Shown here piece by piece: positions 37,058 through 43,883 of a stretch of DNA of 64,000 nucleotides (the stretch's first letter is position 1; every line of letters begins with the position of its first letter). A program made the position numbers and the translations under genes. This stretch comes from an uncultured Pseudomonadales bacterium (GTDB lineage: Bacteria > Pseudomonadota > Gammaproteobacteria > Pseudomonadales > Cellvibrionaceae). Below the pieces are notes generated by a model. That model was given only the letters and a program-made list of their open reading frames with translations, was not told where the DNA came from and did not search any database. Location of the stretch: positions 283,733 through 347,732 of the forward strand of contig CANLBN010000004.1 of the NCBI GenBank assembly GCA_947488935.1, read 5' to 3'.

Positions 37058-37478
37058 TAAGCTGCCATTCATCAAAACGCATTTGCTCTGCAAGCTCAAT
37101 GGCACGATTGCCCACCTGCTGTGCCCATTTACTGTCGAGCATTTCATTTGCAGCACGCTTATAATCACTCGCATTAACAGCAGCAATCATTTTTTTGAAT
37201 CGCTTAAGGCCATCTAATCCCATGTTAAAAGCCATATTTTCTAATACAGCTTGCCTTACTGGAGATAGCTCTAAAAATATAGGTAATTCTTTAATTAGCC
37301 TTTCACGAACCTTTGTTACATCATTTTTTAAAAGGCGTTCAGCCTCATACATACTGATACCGACATCGTCTAGGTTTCGACCAAAGCCAATGGTTAGTTT
37401 TCCAACGGTATCAAGATAGGGTTTACTTCTAAAACCCTCATGCCGTTTAAGTTGATTAATGATGCTCATTGTCTTCAT
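37047..37478 (-). CDS. Endolysin, T4-type lysozyme (GH24)
   Basis: 143-residue muramidase that cuts peptidoglycan. The catalytic triad region HEGFRSKPYLDTVGKLTIGFGRNL has Glu, Asp and Thr spaced as E11-D20-T26 in T4 lysozyme. No signal peptide, so it depends on the holin. Its start overlaps the holin gene by about 23 bases (a second ATG nine bases on is equally plausible). Confidence 0.92.
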   Translation of the reverse strand: MKTMSIINQLKRHEGFRSKPYLDTVGKLTIGFGRNLDDVGISMYEAERLLKNDVTKVRERLIKELPIFLELSPVRQAVLENMAFNMGLDGLKRFKKMIAAVNASDYKRAANEMLDSKWAQQVGNRAIELAEQMRFDEWQLNEQ

Positions 37479-37707
37479 ATTTTCGCATTCTCATATTGTG
37501 TAGTTCTTGTTCTCTCAAGTGTTTTTGCCTATCGCGTCTATCTCTTCTTATTTGAAAAAACAAACTCGCTAAAGCCAAGATAAAACCCATTACCAATCCA
37601 AAAAAGGATAAGGCATCATTGACTAAGCTAAAGTGATTTGAAACCCAACTACAAAGCGAGACGATAAAACCAATGGCCGCACTACATTCAGAAGGGGTTG
37701 CATTCAT
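37456..37707 (-). CDS. Putative holin
   Basis: 83 residues with one or two hydrophobic helices (about 10-24 and 31-51), followed by a very basic tail rich in Arg, Lys and His (FFQIRRDRRDRQKHLREQ). It is the first gene after the late promoter and terminators and directly precedes the endolysin, so the holin role rests on topology and position. Confidence 0.7.
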   Translation of the reverse strand: MNATPSECSAAIGFIVSLCSWVSNHFSLVNDALSFFGLVMGFILALASLFFQIRRDRRDRQKHLREQELHNMRMRKYEDNEHH

Positions 37708-37743
37708 AAATAAATCACTAACTAAATTACAGGCACAAAAAAA

Positions 37744-37767
37744 GCCGCGTGAGTAAACTCAGGCGGC
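37744..37767 (-). terminator. Second terminator of the late leader
   Basis: GCCGC-TGAGT / ACTCA-GCGGC stem with an AA loop, followed on the minus strand by seven Ts. With 37832-37855 it blocks transcription between the Q-like gene and the lysis genes unless antiterminated. Confidence 0.75.
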
Positions 37768-37831
37768 AACGCTAATAAACATCAATAAAAAATATAAACA
37801 GTTTTGGCATAAATACTACAGCCAAAAAAAA

Positions 37832-37855
37832 AACCCGCAAATAAATTTGCAGGTT
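37832..37855 (-). terminator. First terminator of the late leader
   Basis: AACC-GCAAAT / ATTTGC-GGTT stem, with one C/A mismatch, followed by ten Ts on the minus strand. It starts about 25 bases after the predicted late start site. Confidence 0.75.
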
Positions 37856-37886
37856 TTTGTTAGTCACTCTTGGCAACCATAACGTA

Positions 37887-37916
37887 ATTAGAGCATATTC
37901 TTGTCGACAAAATCAA
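37887..37916 (-). promoter_or_regulatory. Late promoter (pR'-like)
   Basis: On the minus strand TTGATT, an 18-base spacer and TCTAAT (5 of 6 to TATAAT). The spacer contains the palindrome TTGTCGACAA. Directly downstream of the Q-like gene and upstream of two terminators, as in lambda pR'-tR'. Confidence 0.6.
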
Positions 37917-37934
37917 GTGTTTTTTTAATTATTT

Positions 37935-38288
37935 TTAAGCTGCCATTTTTGAACACAAAAAACCATCGACAAAACCTTCAGCTAACGACAGTAATGCTTT
38001 AACTTTACCCCGAGAAAGTCCTATCCTTTCTGCAATAATATATTCGGGTAACCGACGAATATAAAATAGACATAAAATATCTGCACTCATTTCATCTTCA
38101 ATCATTAAAGCAGCAACAGCATCATTAATAAGCATTGCTCGCTCGTCACTAATGCTTAAGGATTTGACATTACTACCCACACTCATCTCTAAAAAAATTT
38201 GCATGCATGATCTGACTTTGCCAAAGTTAACCCCTCGCCCAGACCATATTCCAAATTGCTTTAATTCTTCTCGCGTCACTTCTATCAC
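37935..38288 (-). CDS. Phage antitermination protein Q-like
   Basis: 117 residues. KQFGIWSGRGVNFGKVRS near the start and IDD-like ISDERAMLINDAVAALMIEDEM followed by RRLPEYIIAERIGLSRGKVKALLSLAEGFVDGFL match the Q antiterminator/ArpU-type family: a sigma-4-like helix-turn-helix that lets polymerase read through late terminators. Position just before the late promoter supports this. Start lies 15 bases past the replication gene's stop. Confidence 0.78.
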   Translation of the reverse strand: MIEVTREELKQFGIWSGRGVNFGKVRSCMQIFLEMSVGSNVKSLSISDERAMLINDAVAALMIEDEMSADILCLFYIRRLPEYIIAERIGLSRGKVKALLSLAEGFVDGFLCSKMAA

Positions 38289-38303
38289 ACTAAACCCTCG
38301 ATT

Positions 38304-39086
38304 TTAACCCGCTTTTTTAACTTCTCTCAAACACCACTCATAAAATTTATGGTTCCACGCTTTACTAAAAGACCCCACCTCCAAATAGTAATTTTTAAAT
38401 GAAAATGTAAAATCAAGTAATTGATTTTTTTCGACGCCCAAGCGATTTAGTTGGTCCAATACTTTTTTACTCGGCAACCAACCATCATCAAGGGGGTGAC
38501 CTCTTGGAAAATCATAGGGATAAATAATATTAGTAGTATTAACCTGAGTACCAGATATATGTTGTAGCGGCTCTGTCTCAGCCTTGTTGTAGTCGTTAGT
38601 AAAATCCTCATCAGCTACTGCACCAGAAAATGACAGCAAGTGATTATAATTACTAGAGTTTTCCTGAAAAAACGAATGAGCAACATTATCAGCTTGCGTT
38701 GCTGTAGCACTCCTGTCGCAGCCTTGTTGTAGCTCATTTGGATAAACTAATTTTGTATCGGCCCTGAGTAGCTTGAAGACTAAATCGAGCGCCTTACCGT
38801 TCTTTATAACAGGCTCAATAAATTTTAGTTTTTTCAACACCGATAAATAATTAATCAACTGGGAGCGTTTATGGATTCTGGCAAGCTCTTTACTACCAGA
38901 GCGTGGCTTATAATCTACATCCCATCCCAAATACGCATAACTCAATTTGTGCGGTGGCATACCAACAATCCCTGTTGCATAGTCCATTCGACCGCGTAGG
39001 TTAAAATATAAGACCTTAATAAAAGGGCTTACTTCATTATTACGAAATAAGTCTCGCTCAGCTTCATTAAACCTAACAAACCACAT
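38304..39086 (-). CDS. Phage replication protein with DnaT-like C-terminal domain
   Basis: 260 residues. The N terminus (about 1-100, NEAERDLFRNNEVSPFIKVLY then RIHKRSQLINYLSVLKKLKFIE) looks like a winged-helix replication initiator. A disordered linker follows, then a DnaT-type single-strand DNA-binding domain: DDGWLPSKKVLDQLNRLGV, FTFSFKNYYLEVGSFSKAWNHKFYEWCLRE. Similar proteins load DnaB helicase for phage replication. It lies between the control region and the Q-like gene. Tailocins usually lack replication genes, so its presence is notable. Confidence 0.75.
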   Translation of the reverse strand: MWFVRFNEAERDLFRNNEVSPFIKVLYFNLRGRMDYATGIVGMPPHKLSYAYLGWDVDYKPRSGSKELARIHKRSQLINYLSVLKKLKFIEPVIKNGKALDLVFKLLRADTKLVYPNELQQGCDRSATATQADNVAHSFFQENSSNYNHLLSFSGAVADEDFTNDYNKAETEPLQHISGTQVNTTNIIYPYDFPRGHPLDDGWLPSKKVLDQLNRLGVEKNQLLDFTFSFKNYYLEVGSFSKAWNHKFYEWCLREVKKAG

Positions 39087-39201
39087 CGTTATATAATTAC
39101 CTCCAATCTACACTTATAATTAGCAAGCCATCCTCCCTACTGGGATAGAGCCCACAATTCCATTTTTACAATTGAAAAACTTCGCTCACAACACTCGCGT
39201 A

Positions 39202-39420
39202 TCATTTTGCGTAGCCCCAGGTAACACAAGCAGTAATTGAAAAAGCAGACACCCAATACCAGGCATGCACTCCATCTCGGTGAAAAGCACCTGCTAAAAT
39301 ATTCAACATATACAATGACATAATTAAATAATTAACAGCGAGCTTGTTTTTGTAAATAAGATCAAAGACTAAAATAATTGACTCCTGTAGATAAATACCA
39401 GAGAAAGTTAATAAGAATAC
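39202..39420 (-). CDS. Possible small membrane protein, start unclear
   Basis: A 72-codon open frame in the 474-base gap between the Cro-like and replication genes translates to a hydrophobic, aromatic-rich sequence (IYLQESIILVFDLIY, LIMSLYMLNILAGAF, WYWVSAFSITACVTWGYAK). The first ATG is at 39321 (39 residues, no clear ribosome site). It could be a real small membrane protein, a remnant or chance. Confidence 0.3.
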   Translation of the reverse strand, partial: VFLLTFSGIYLQESIILVFDLIYKNKLAVNYLIMSLYMLNILAGAFHRDGVHAWYWVSAFSITACVTWGYAK

Positions 39421-39477
39421 CTACCGTTTTAAGCCTAAGAGTCCTCCACTCCTTAAAAGGTTGATATAGTGATTAAA

Positions 39478-39504
39478 ATTACTCACTTTTGATAAGTGAG
39501 TAAT
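39478..39504 (-). terminator. Perfect 11-bp inverted repeat after the Cro-like gene
   Basis: ATTACTCACTT / AAGTGAGTAAT with a five-base loop, followed on the minus strand by TTTTAATC. Likely an early terminator for the Cro-like gene, although the T run is short. Confidence 0.5.
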
Positions 39505-39560
39505 GATTAGGTACGATATTTACTGCCGACTCCCAAGATCGCGGCACTAGCAGTATTAAG

Positions 39561-39782
39561 TTATGCCGCCTGACTAGAGGGAATGCTGTTATAGACCTCA
39601 CCTAAACTTAAAGAGTAATGCTTAGCTAGGCTTTCAGCCGTCGTTTTTTGTGGGTACTGCTCACCCCGCTCTATTCGCGATAAGGTCGAGATATTCACTC
39701 CTAGGGCCTCGGCCACAGTATTAAGGGTCAAATTGGCCTCTTTTCTATAATCTCTAAGTGTCTTTTTCATTATCCATGTCAT
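39561..39782 (-). CDS. Cro-like HTH_XRE regulator
   Basis: 73 residues with a helix-turn-helix of the XRE family: LRDYRKEANLTLNTVAEALG...STLSRIERGEQYPQKTTAESLAKHY. It is divergent from the repressor gene, with the shared operator region between them, and thus fits Cro. A start at 39770 (MKKTLRDY) is an alternative. Neither ATG has a strong ribosome site. A promoter at 39796-39824 would give a leader of only about 10 bases. Confidence 0.8.
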   Translation of the reverse strand: MTWIMKKTLRDYRKEANLTLNTVAEALGVNISTLSRIERGEQYPQKTTAESLAKHYSLSLGEVYNSIPSSQAA

Positions 39783-39795
39783 TCAAAAAAACACT

Positions 39796-39824
39796 ATTCT
39801 GCGTTTTACGCAAACTTTTGTCAA
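39796..39824 (-). promoter_or_regulatory. Leftward promoter of the Cro-like gene
   Basis: On the minus strand TTGACA (perfect), a 17-base spacer and CAGAAT. The operator at 39800-39812 overlaps the spacer and -10 element, so repressor binding would block it. Confidence 0.7.
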
Positions 39825-39859
39825 GAAGAAATTGCACTTTACGACTTGCGTTATACGCA
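39800..39859. promoter_or_regulatory. Two operators between cro-like and repressor genes
   Basis: 13-bp palindromes TGCGTTTTACGCA (39800-39812) and TGCGTTATACGCA (39847-39859), 47 bp apart. They share the consensus TGCGT-N3-(A/G)CGCA with two sites near 40942-40979. The second lies where a rightward promoter for the repressor would be (TTGCGT then TAATTT at 39869). Confidence 0.8.
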
Positions 39860-39911
39860 AAAAGAAGATAATTTATACAACTTTAAGCCTTTAGATAAGC
39901 AGACACTCACT

Positions 39912-40697
39912 ATGCTCAGTCAAGAATTACACAATAAACTACCCATTGGCGACGTTGTTAGAGCCTTAAGGAAACATAAGAAATGGAGCCTTGAAGAACT
40001 CGCACAAAAGATTACTGATTACGATACCGGTAATCTCTCCAAGTTCGAGAGGGGCAAGCAAGGCATTAAAGAGACAAAACTCAATCAAATAGCAGCTGCC
40101 TTCGATATATCCATCAAGGACATTTATTCAGTCGCTGAGCAATTAGCCATCAGCGCTATACAACCGGAAGATATCCCCTTAGCTGCACAGCAGCTTATGC
40201 GCACCTTAGAGGCTAATCCAGCGCAAATTAATGAGCACAACGCTATAGTAAAGGACCCTACTAATGCCTTAGGAAGCGCTTATCAGCCTGACCAAATAAC
40301 AAGAATACCTATCATATCATTTGTCCAAGCAGGCCAGTGGGTGGGGGTAGAAGACCCATTTCTCCCAGGTGATGCCGATGAATGGAGGGAGACCACGAGC
40401 AAAGTCAGTAAATCCTCCTTTGCCTTACGAGTAAAAGGCGACTCGATGCATAACCCCGTCGGCACGCCCTCAATACCAGAGGGCTCTATTGTCACCGTCG
40501 ACCCTCAAATGCAAGCCGAAAACGGCAACATAATTATAGCAAAGCTCGAAGATACGCAAGAAGTAACCATTAAGAAATTGGTTATCGATGGCCCAAACAC
40601 CTATTTAAAGCCATTAAATCCAGCTTATAGTATGTTCCCGATAGACGATAACTGTTCTATCGTCGGTGTTGTTAAAAAAATAGAGTTTGATCTTTAA
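39912..40697 (+). CDS. CI-type repressor with S24 (LexA-like) peptidase domain
   Basis: 261 residues from the chosen ATG. An N-terminal XRE helix-turn-helix (DVVRALRKHKKWSLEELAQKITDYDTGNLSKFERG) is followed by a linker with the cleavage-type pair Ala-Gly in FVQAGQW, then the S24 protease domain with catalytic serine in KGDSMHN and lysine in EVTIKKLVI. RecA-stimulated self-cleavage, hence SOS induction, is expected from the family. A frame upstream starts with TTG inside an operator and is unlikely. No ribosome site is evident, as with leaderless CI transcripts. Confidence 0.88.
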   Translation: MLSQELHNKLPIGDVVRALRKHKKWSLEELAQKITDYDTGNLSKFERGKQGIKETKLNQIAAAFDISIKDIYSVAEQLAISAIQPEDIPLAAQQLMRTLEANPAQINEHNAIVKDPTNALGSAYQPDQITRIPIISFVQAGQWVGVEDPFLPGDADEWRETTSKVSKSSFALRVKGDSMHNPVGTPSIPEGSIVTVDPQMQAENGNIIIAKLEDTQEVTIKKLVIDGPNTYLKPLNPAYSMFPIDDNCSIVGVVKKIEFDL

Positions 40698-40726
40698 GCT
40701 CAGTGCTCGCCTCGTCAATAGCTAAA

Positions 40727-40742
40727 CCCCCAATTATGGGGG
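40727..40742 (+). terminator. Short GC hairpin after the repressor gene
   Basis: CCCCCA / TGGGGG around an ATTA loop, 29 bases past the repressor stop. A T-rich stretch follows only at some distance, so termination is likely but not certain. Confidence 0.45.
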
Positions 40743-40934
40743 TGGCGAATCTTCTCCCTCTTATTTTTGCCTTGCCAGAATTGAATGAGTTAAGGTTAAT
40801 GCAAGCCCTCGCCCACTGTATCTCTATATGCATACCGAACGCATAAACCCCGCACAATAGCGCTAATCAAGTCTATTAGCCCAATCTCCAAATACATCAA
40901 AAAAACATCAAACTTAAAAAAGTAGAGAAACAGC

Positions 40935-40963
40935 TTGTTTCTGCGTTTTGCGCAATATATAAT
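40935..40963 (+). promoter_or_regulatory. Rightward early promoter
   Basis: TTGTTT, a 17-base spacer and a perfect TATAAT at 40958-40963. One operator fills the spacer and a second overlaps the start region, so the repressor should shut it off. It would drive the early genes from 40994 to the integrase. Confidence 0.75.
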
Positions 40964-40979
40964 AATTGCGTAAAACGCA
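40942..40979. promoter_or_regulatory. Two operators in the rightward promoter
   Basis: TGCGTTTTGCGCA (40942-40954) and TGCGTAAAACGCA (40967-40979), 25 bp apart centre to centre. They have the same half-sites as the operators near 39800 and 39847. The first lies between -35 and -10, the second at the transcription start. Confidence 0.8.
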
Positions 40980-40993
40980 CAAAGGAGATGCAG

Positions 40994-41140
40994 ATGAACG
41001 ACGCCAGTAAAACCAAAATCATCAACCTAGCAGGTTATAAAAAAGCGATACGCACCCCACAGACCACACCCAGTAACCGCATTATCAAGTTACCAACATC
41101 AATGACGAGTAACGACAATACACCCCCAACCGCAGCATAA
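40994..41140 (+). CDS. 48-residue early protein
   Basis: MNDASKTKIINLAGYKKAIR is the start; the rest is Thr/Pro/Asn-rich and probably disordered. A perfect AAAGGAG ribosome site and the strong repressible promoter directly upstream make translation very likely. I do not recognise the family. As first gene of the early operon it could be a small regulator (Cro- or CII-like role), but no DNA-binding motif is visible. Confidence 0.6.
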   Translation: MNDASKTKIINLAGYKKAIRTPQTTPSNRIIKLPTSMTSNDNTPPTAA

Positions 41141-41266
41141 ATCATAGGCAACTGAAAGACGATAAATACATCAGCAACGGCCTAGAGTGTTAGGCCTCAA
41201 GTGGTTATTTATTATCTACGACAACAAATACTCAAATAAAACAGTACAACAATGGAAGTAATAAAC

Positions 41267-41839
41267 ATGTTTGATTATACAAACCAATTGATAGGGCTTG
41301 CTGGGCGAGCCGAGGTCGGTAAAGACACTGCCGCAAGAGTATTGATCGAAGTGCTGGATCTACGCCCATATGCCTTTGCCAAACCAATCACGCTTAGGTG
41401 CGCCAAATTCTTAAATATGGCTCATGTAGATTTTTTGTCGCTGCCTAAAAATAGCTTAGTCATAGACAACCTAACTAAACGCCAGCTTATGCAACATGTC
41501 GGCATGGAGCTGCGCTCAAAAAATGAATACTTTGCCATTCAAAACCTAAAATTTCGCATCGACTTAAACAAACAAGACCGCTATTTATTTAATGGCCACT
41601 TAATAACAGATGTGCGCCTACCTATTGAAGCCGACTATATAAGAAATAATGGCGGCATACTTATACATATAAAGAACCCTAACGTAAAACCTGCGCCAAG
41701 GGATATTACCGAGCAAGATTTAAATATTCTCAAAGGCGAAAAAATATTAACTAACGATACAACGCTGGAAAATTTTGAACGTGATGTACAGATATACGCA
41801 GAGCAGCTCTACAAAAAATTTATTAGAAAAACTGCTTAA
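41267..41839 (+). CDS. Phage deoxynucleoside monophosphate kinase-like protein
   Basis: 190 residues from the second ATG, which has GGAAG eight bases upstream. IGLAGRAEVGKDTAARVL is a P-loop of the dNMP-kinase type found in phages; the later KRQLMQHVGMELRSKNEYF and ITDVRLPIEADYIRNNGG segments fit the lid and base-binding regions of that family. It would phosphorylate dNMPs for phage DNA synthesis. It is the second gene of the early operon. Confidence 0.75.
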   Translation: MFDYTNQLIGLAGRAEVGKDTAARVLIEVLDLRPYAFAKPITLRCAKFLNMAHVDFLSLPKNSLVIDNLTKRQLMQHVGMELRSKNEYFAIQNLKFRIDLNKQDRYLFNGHLITDVRLPIEADYIRNNGGILIHIKNPNVKPAPRDITEQDLNILKGEKILTNDTTLENFERDVQIYAEQLYKKFIRKTA

Positions 41840-41880
41840 CCGGATAATAAAAACTTATAAAAATATAGAAGCAAGCGATT

Positions 41881-42060
41881 ATGTATGCAGAAGCAATAAA
41901 AGAAAAAGCAATAGAGGCCTTATTAAATGAACCTAAAAATATCTGCTCACTTTGCCAATACCTAATGGAGCCTGAAGAAAAAGCAGACAGAGAAAAACTC
42001 AGCATATGCAAATCTTGTGTAAAAAAAGCTAACCATATAATGAAAAATATCGAGAGATAA
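41881..42060 (+). CDS. 59-residue zinc-ribbon protein
   Basis: Translation MYAEAIKEKAIEALL... contains C22-x2-C25 (ICSLCQYL) and a second pair in SICKSCVKK, a four-cysteine zinc ribbon, flanked by Lys-rich helices. It is 41 bp after the kinase gene and 34 bp before the TraR-like gene, in the same early operon. It may be a second, shorter member of the DksA/TraR-like group. The ribosome site is weak. Confidence 0.6.
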   Translation: MYAEAIKEKAIEALLNEPKNICSLCQYLMEPEEKADREKLSICKSCVKKANHIMKNIER

Positions 42061-42094
42061 ATACTAATTTATAAAATGAAAGGAGCTAATAAAA

Positions 42095-42310
42095 ATGGCA
42101 GACATAGCAGACAACGCACAACAACTTGAAGAATTACAACGCAAAACGGCACTGGCAGGTATTACGTTTTATGAAGGAATATCAGCCAGTCACTGTATCG
42201 AATGTGATGTCCCAATACCTATAGGGCGCAGGCAATTACTACGGGGGGTACAAACCTGTATTAGTTGTGCACAGGATCTGGAGCATCGTGATAAAAAGTA
42301 CCGAAGGTAG
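42095..42310 (+). CDS. TraR/DksA-like zinc-finger protein
   Basis: 71 residues. An N-terminal helix (ADIADNAQQLEELQRKTAL) is followed by a C4 zinc finger HCIECDVPIPIGRRQLLRGVQ-TCISCAQD, the pattern of phage TraR/DksA family proteins that bind RNA polymerase in its secondary channel. AAAGGAG precedes the ATG. It could tune host transcription during induction. Confidence 0.85.
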   Translation: MADIADNAQQLEELQRKTALAGITFYEGISASHCIECDVPIPIGRRQLLRGVQTCISCAQDLEHRDKKYRR

Positions 42311-42385
42311 GCAATAAAACATGGAGGCAAATACACCTTTATGGCTACACAAATTACTTTTATTAATAAAAGATAGTGGAGAGAT

Positions 42386-42592
42386 ATGCTAAAAAAATGG
42401 ACACAAACAAACAAGCAATGGTTCGCCCCTGACTCAAGGCTATCAAAAGCTCAGTGGTCACAACTTATTATTGATGGTTGCGTTCAAGGAAAAATTATTG
42501 GAGGCATACCATTTATTGAAGAAGATCATATTGCTGGCAATATAATATTGGATCAAACACCTGCAAATGACAGCTTAGACCTTCTGGGATAA
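42386..42592 (+). CDS. Excisionase-like protein
   Basis: 68 residues. The pattern KQWFAPDSRLSKAQWSQLIIDGCVQGKIIGG-PFIEEDHI resembles Exc-type excisionases: a winged helix whose GKIIGG segment precedes a final strand. It lies three bases before the integrase gene, the usual place for xis, and has a GGAGAG ribosome site. Confidence 0.65.
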   Translation: MLKKWTQTNKQWFAPDSRLSKAQWSQLIIDGCVQGKIIGGIPFIEEDHIAGNIILDQTPANDSLDLLG

Positions 42593-42595
42593 AAC

Positions 42596-43810
42596 ATGAC
42601 GTTTATAAATAAAACCACACAAAATATATCCCGCTCTAAAAAGCCTCGATTTTATGGCGATATACAGCTTGCTGACAACCTCTATAAAGACAACAAAGGA
42701 AGAGAGGGCCATTGGCGCTATCGCCGCCCAGACGGAACCTACAAGCACTTTAGTGCTCCGAGCGTCGAAAAAGCCAATGCAATAGCCGAGGACAATAATA
42801 AACGCCGTGACTCGATGCCAACAGCTTCGAAAAGTAAAAATAGCACTCTCGAAATTTATGTGCCCGAATATATCGCTTATAGAGAAGAACAATCGCCTGA
42901 CCTAAAAGATAAAAGTAGCTGGAGCAATAGAAAATATCATATGCAACAGCTCACCCGGGAAATAACCTTGCCTATAACGCTTATCGACAGAGCCGCTATT
43001 CAAGCTTGGTGGGATAAACTAACACATCATCAACAAAAGGCTCGTCACGCCGAATTCAGAAAATTATTTAACTACCTGATGGGCAGGAGTTTGCTAAAAG
43101 GTTTGGACTACAATCCATTTACAACATCGGATGACAGACCGCGCCTCTATGTAAGAAGCGAACCCAAACGCCAAAGCCAGCGCTTAACACGCAAAGGTTT
43201 TTGGGCTATTTATAATGCAGCGGGTGAGCTTGGCTATCCGGCATTGCAAATTGCCATGGGTGTCAGCTTAACGACATTTATGCGCGAAAATGACATTTGC
43301 ACTTTGCTTATTAGTGATAAAACCGAAGACGACTTACTGAAAAAAGTTATCGGGAAATCCCTAAACCAAAAAGGCAATGCAAAAGCTGCACGTCTATCCT
43401 GGGACGTAAGAAATTACGAACTGTTGCGCCAACTTATACAACGCGGCCGCGAATTAGCCTTGGCTAATCGACACTGCCCCTATTTAATAAGCCATTGGCC
43501 CAAACAAAAACGCTTAGGTAATGTAAAAACACATATGGCTCAAGTATTACCTAGGCGGTTAATCAGTATGTTTGATGAAGCGAGAATCCATGCCGGGTTT
43601 AGCAGACAAAACCCACCCGTATTTCACGGTATTAAATCCTTGGCTACCAAGTTGGCAACCGATGCAGGCTATCAGAAAAAATCCATACAACTTGCCAGCT
43701 CTCATAGCTCAGAAGATGTGCAGAATATATATTTAGAAGACCACGAGCTGCCTTACAATACCGTAGATATTGCATTTACAGCAGATCAAATAGGTGGAGA
43801 ATTTAAGTAA
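42596..43810 (+). CDS. Tyrosine recombinase integrase
   Basis: 404 residues. An N-terminal arm-binding domain (about 15-60, with GHWRYRRPDGTYKHFSAPSVEKAN), a core-binding SAM-like domain (about 85-180) and the catalytic domain from about 185 follow. The box-I arginine is in SLTTFMRENDICTL; box II has H in FHGIKSLATKLATDAG (with Lys where most enzymes have Arg); the end has SSHSSEDVQNIYLE with the presumed nucleophile Tyr. It points at attR, 80 bp from the tRNA gene, and is the likely agent of integration. Confidence 0.9.
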   Translation: MTFINKTTQNISRSKKPRFYGDIQLADNLYKDNKGREGHWRYRRPDGTYKHFSAPSVEKANAIAEDNNKRRDSMPTASKSKNSTLEIYVPEYIAYREEQSPDLKDKSSWSNRKYHMQQLTREITLPITLIDRAAIQAWWDKLTHHQQKARHAEFRKLFNYLMGRSLLKGLDYNPFTTSDDRPRLYVRSEPKRQSQRLTRKGFWAIYNAAGELGYPALQIAMGVSLTTFMRENDICTLLISDKTEDDLLKKVIGKSLNQKGNAKAARLSWDVRNYELLRQLIQRGRELALANRHCPYLISHWPKQKRLGNVKTHMAQVLPRRLISMFDEARIHAGFSRQNPPVFHGIKSLATKLATDAGYQKKSIQLASSHSSEDVQNIYLEDHELPYNTVDIAFTADQIGGEFK

Positions 43811-43818
43811 GTTCGGAG

Positions 43819-43848
43819 TTTGTCCGTTCTTTTGTCCCAAGCTTGTCC
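43819..43848 (+). promoter_or_regulatory. Three candidate integrase arm sites at attR
   Basis: TTTGTCC at 43819-43825 and 43831-43837 and CTTGTCC at 43842-43848, spaced 12 and 11 bases, i.e. about one helical turn. An inverted copy (GGACAAA) lies at 24738-24744 next to attL. Also, CCAAGCTT / AAGCTTGG form an inverted repeat around the third site. Confidence 0.45.
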
Positions 43849-43883
43849 GGTTAGTAATCCCTTACCCTAAAAGCTTGGCAAAT

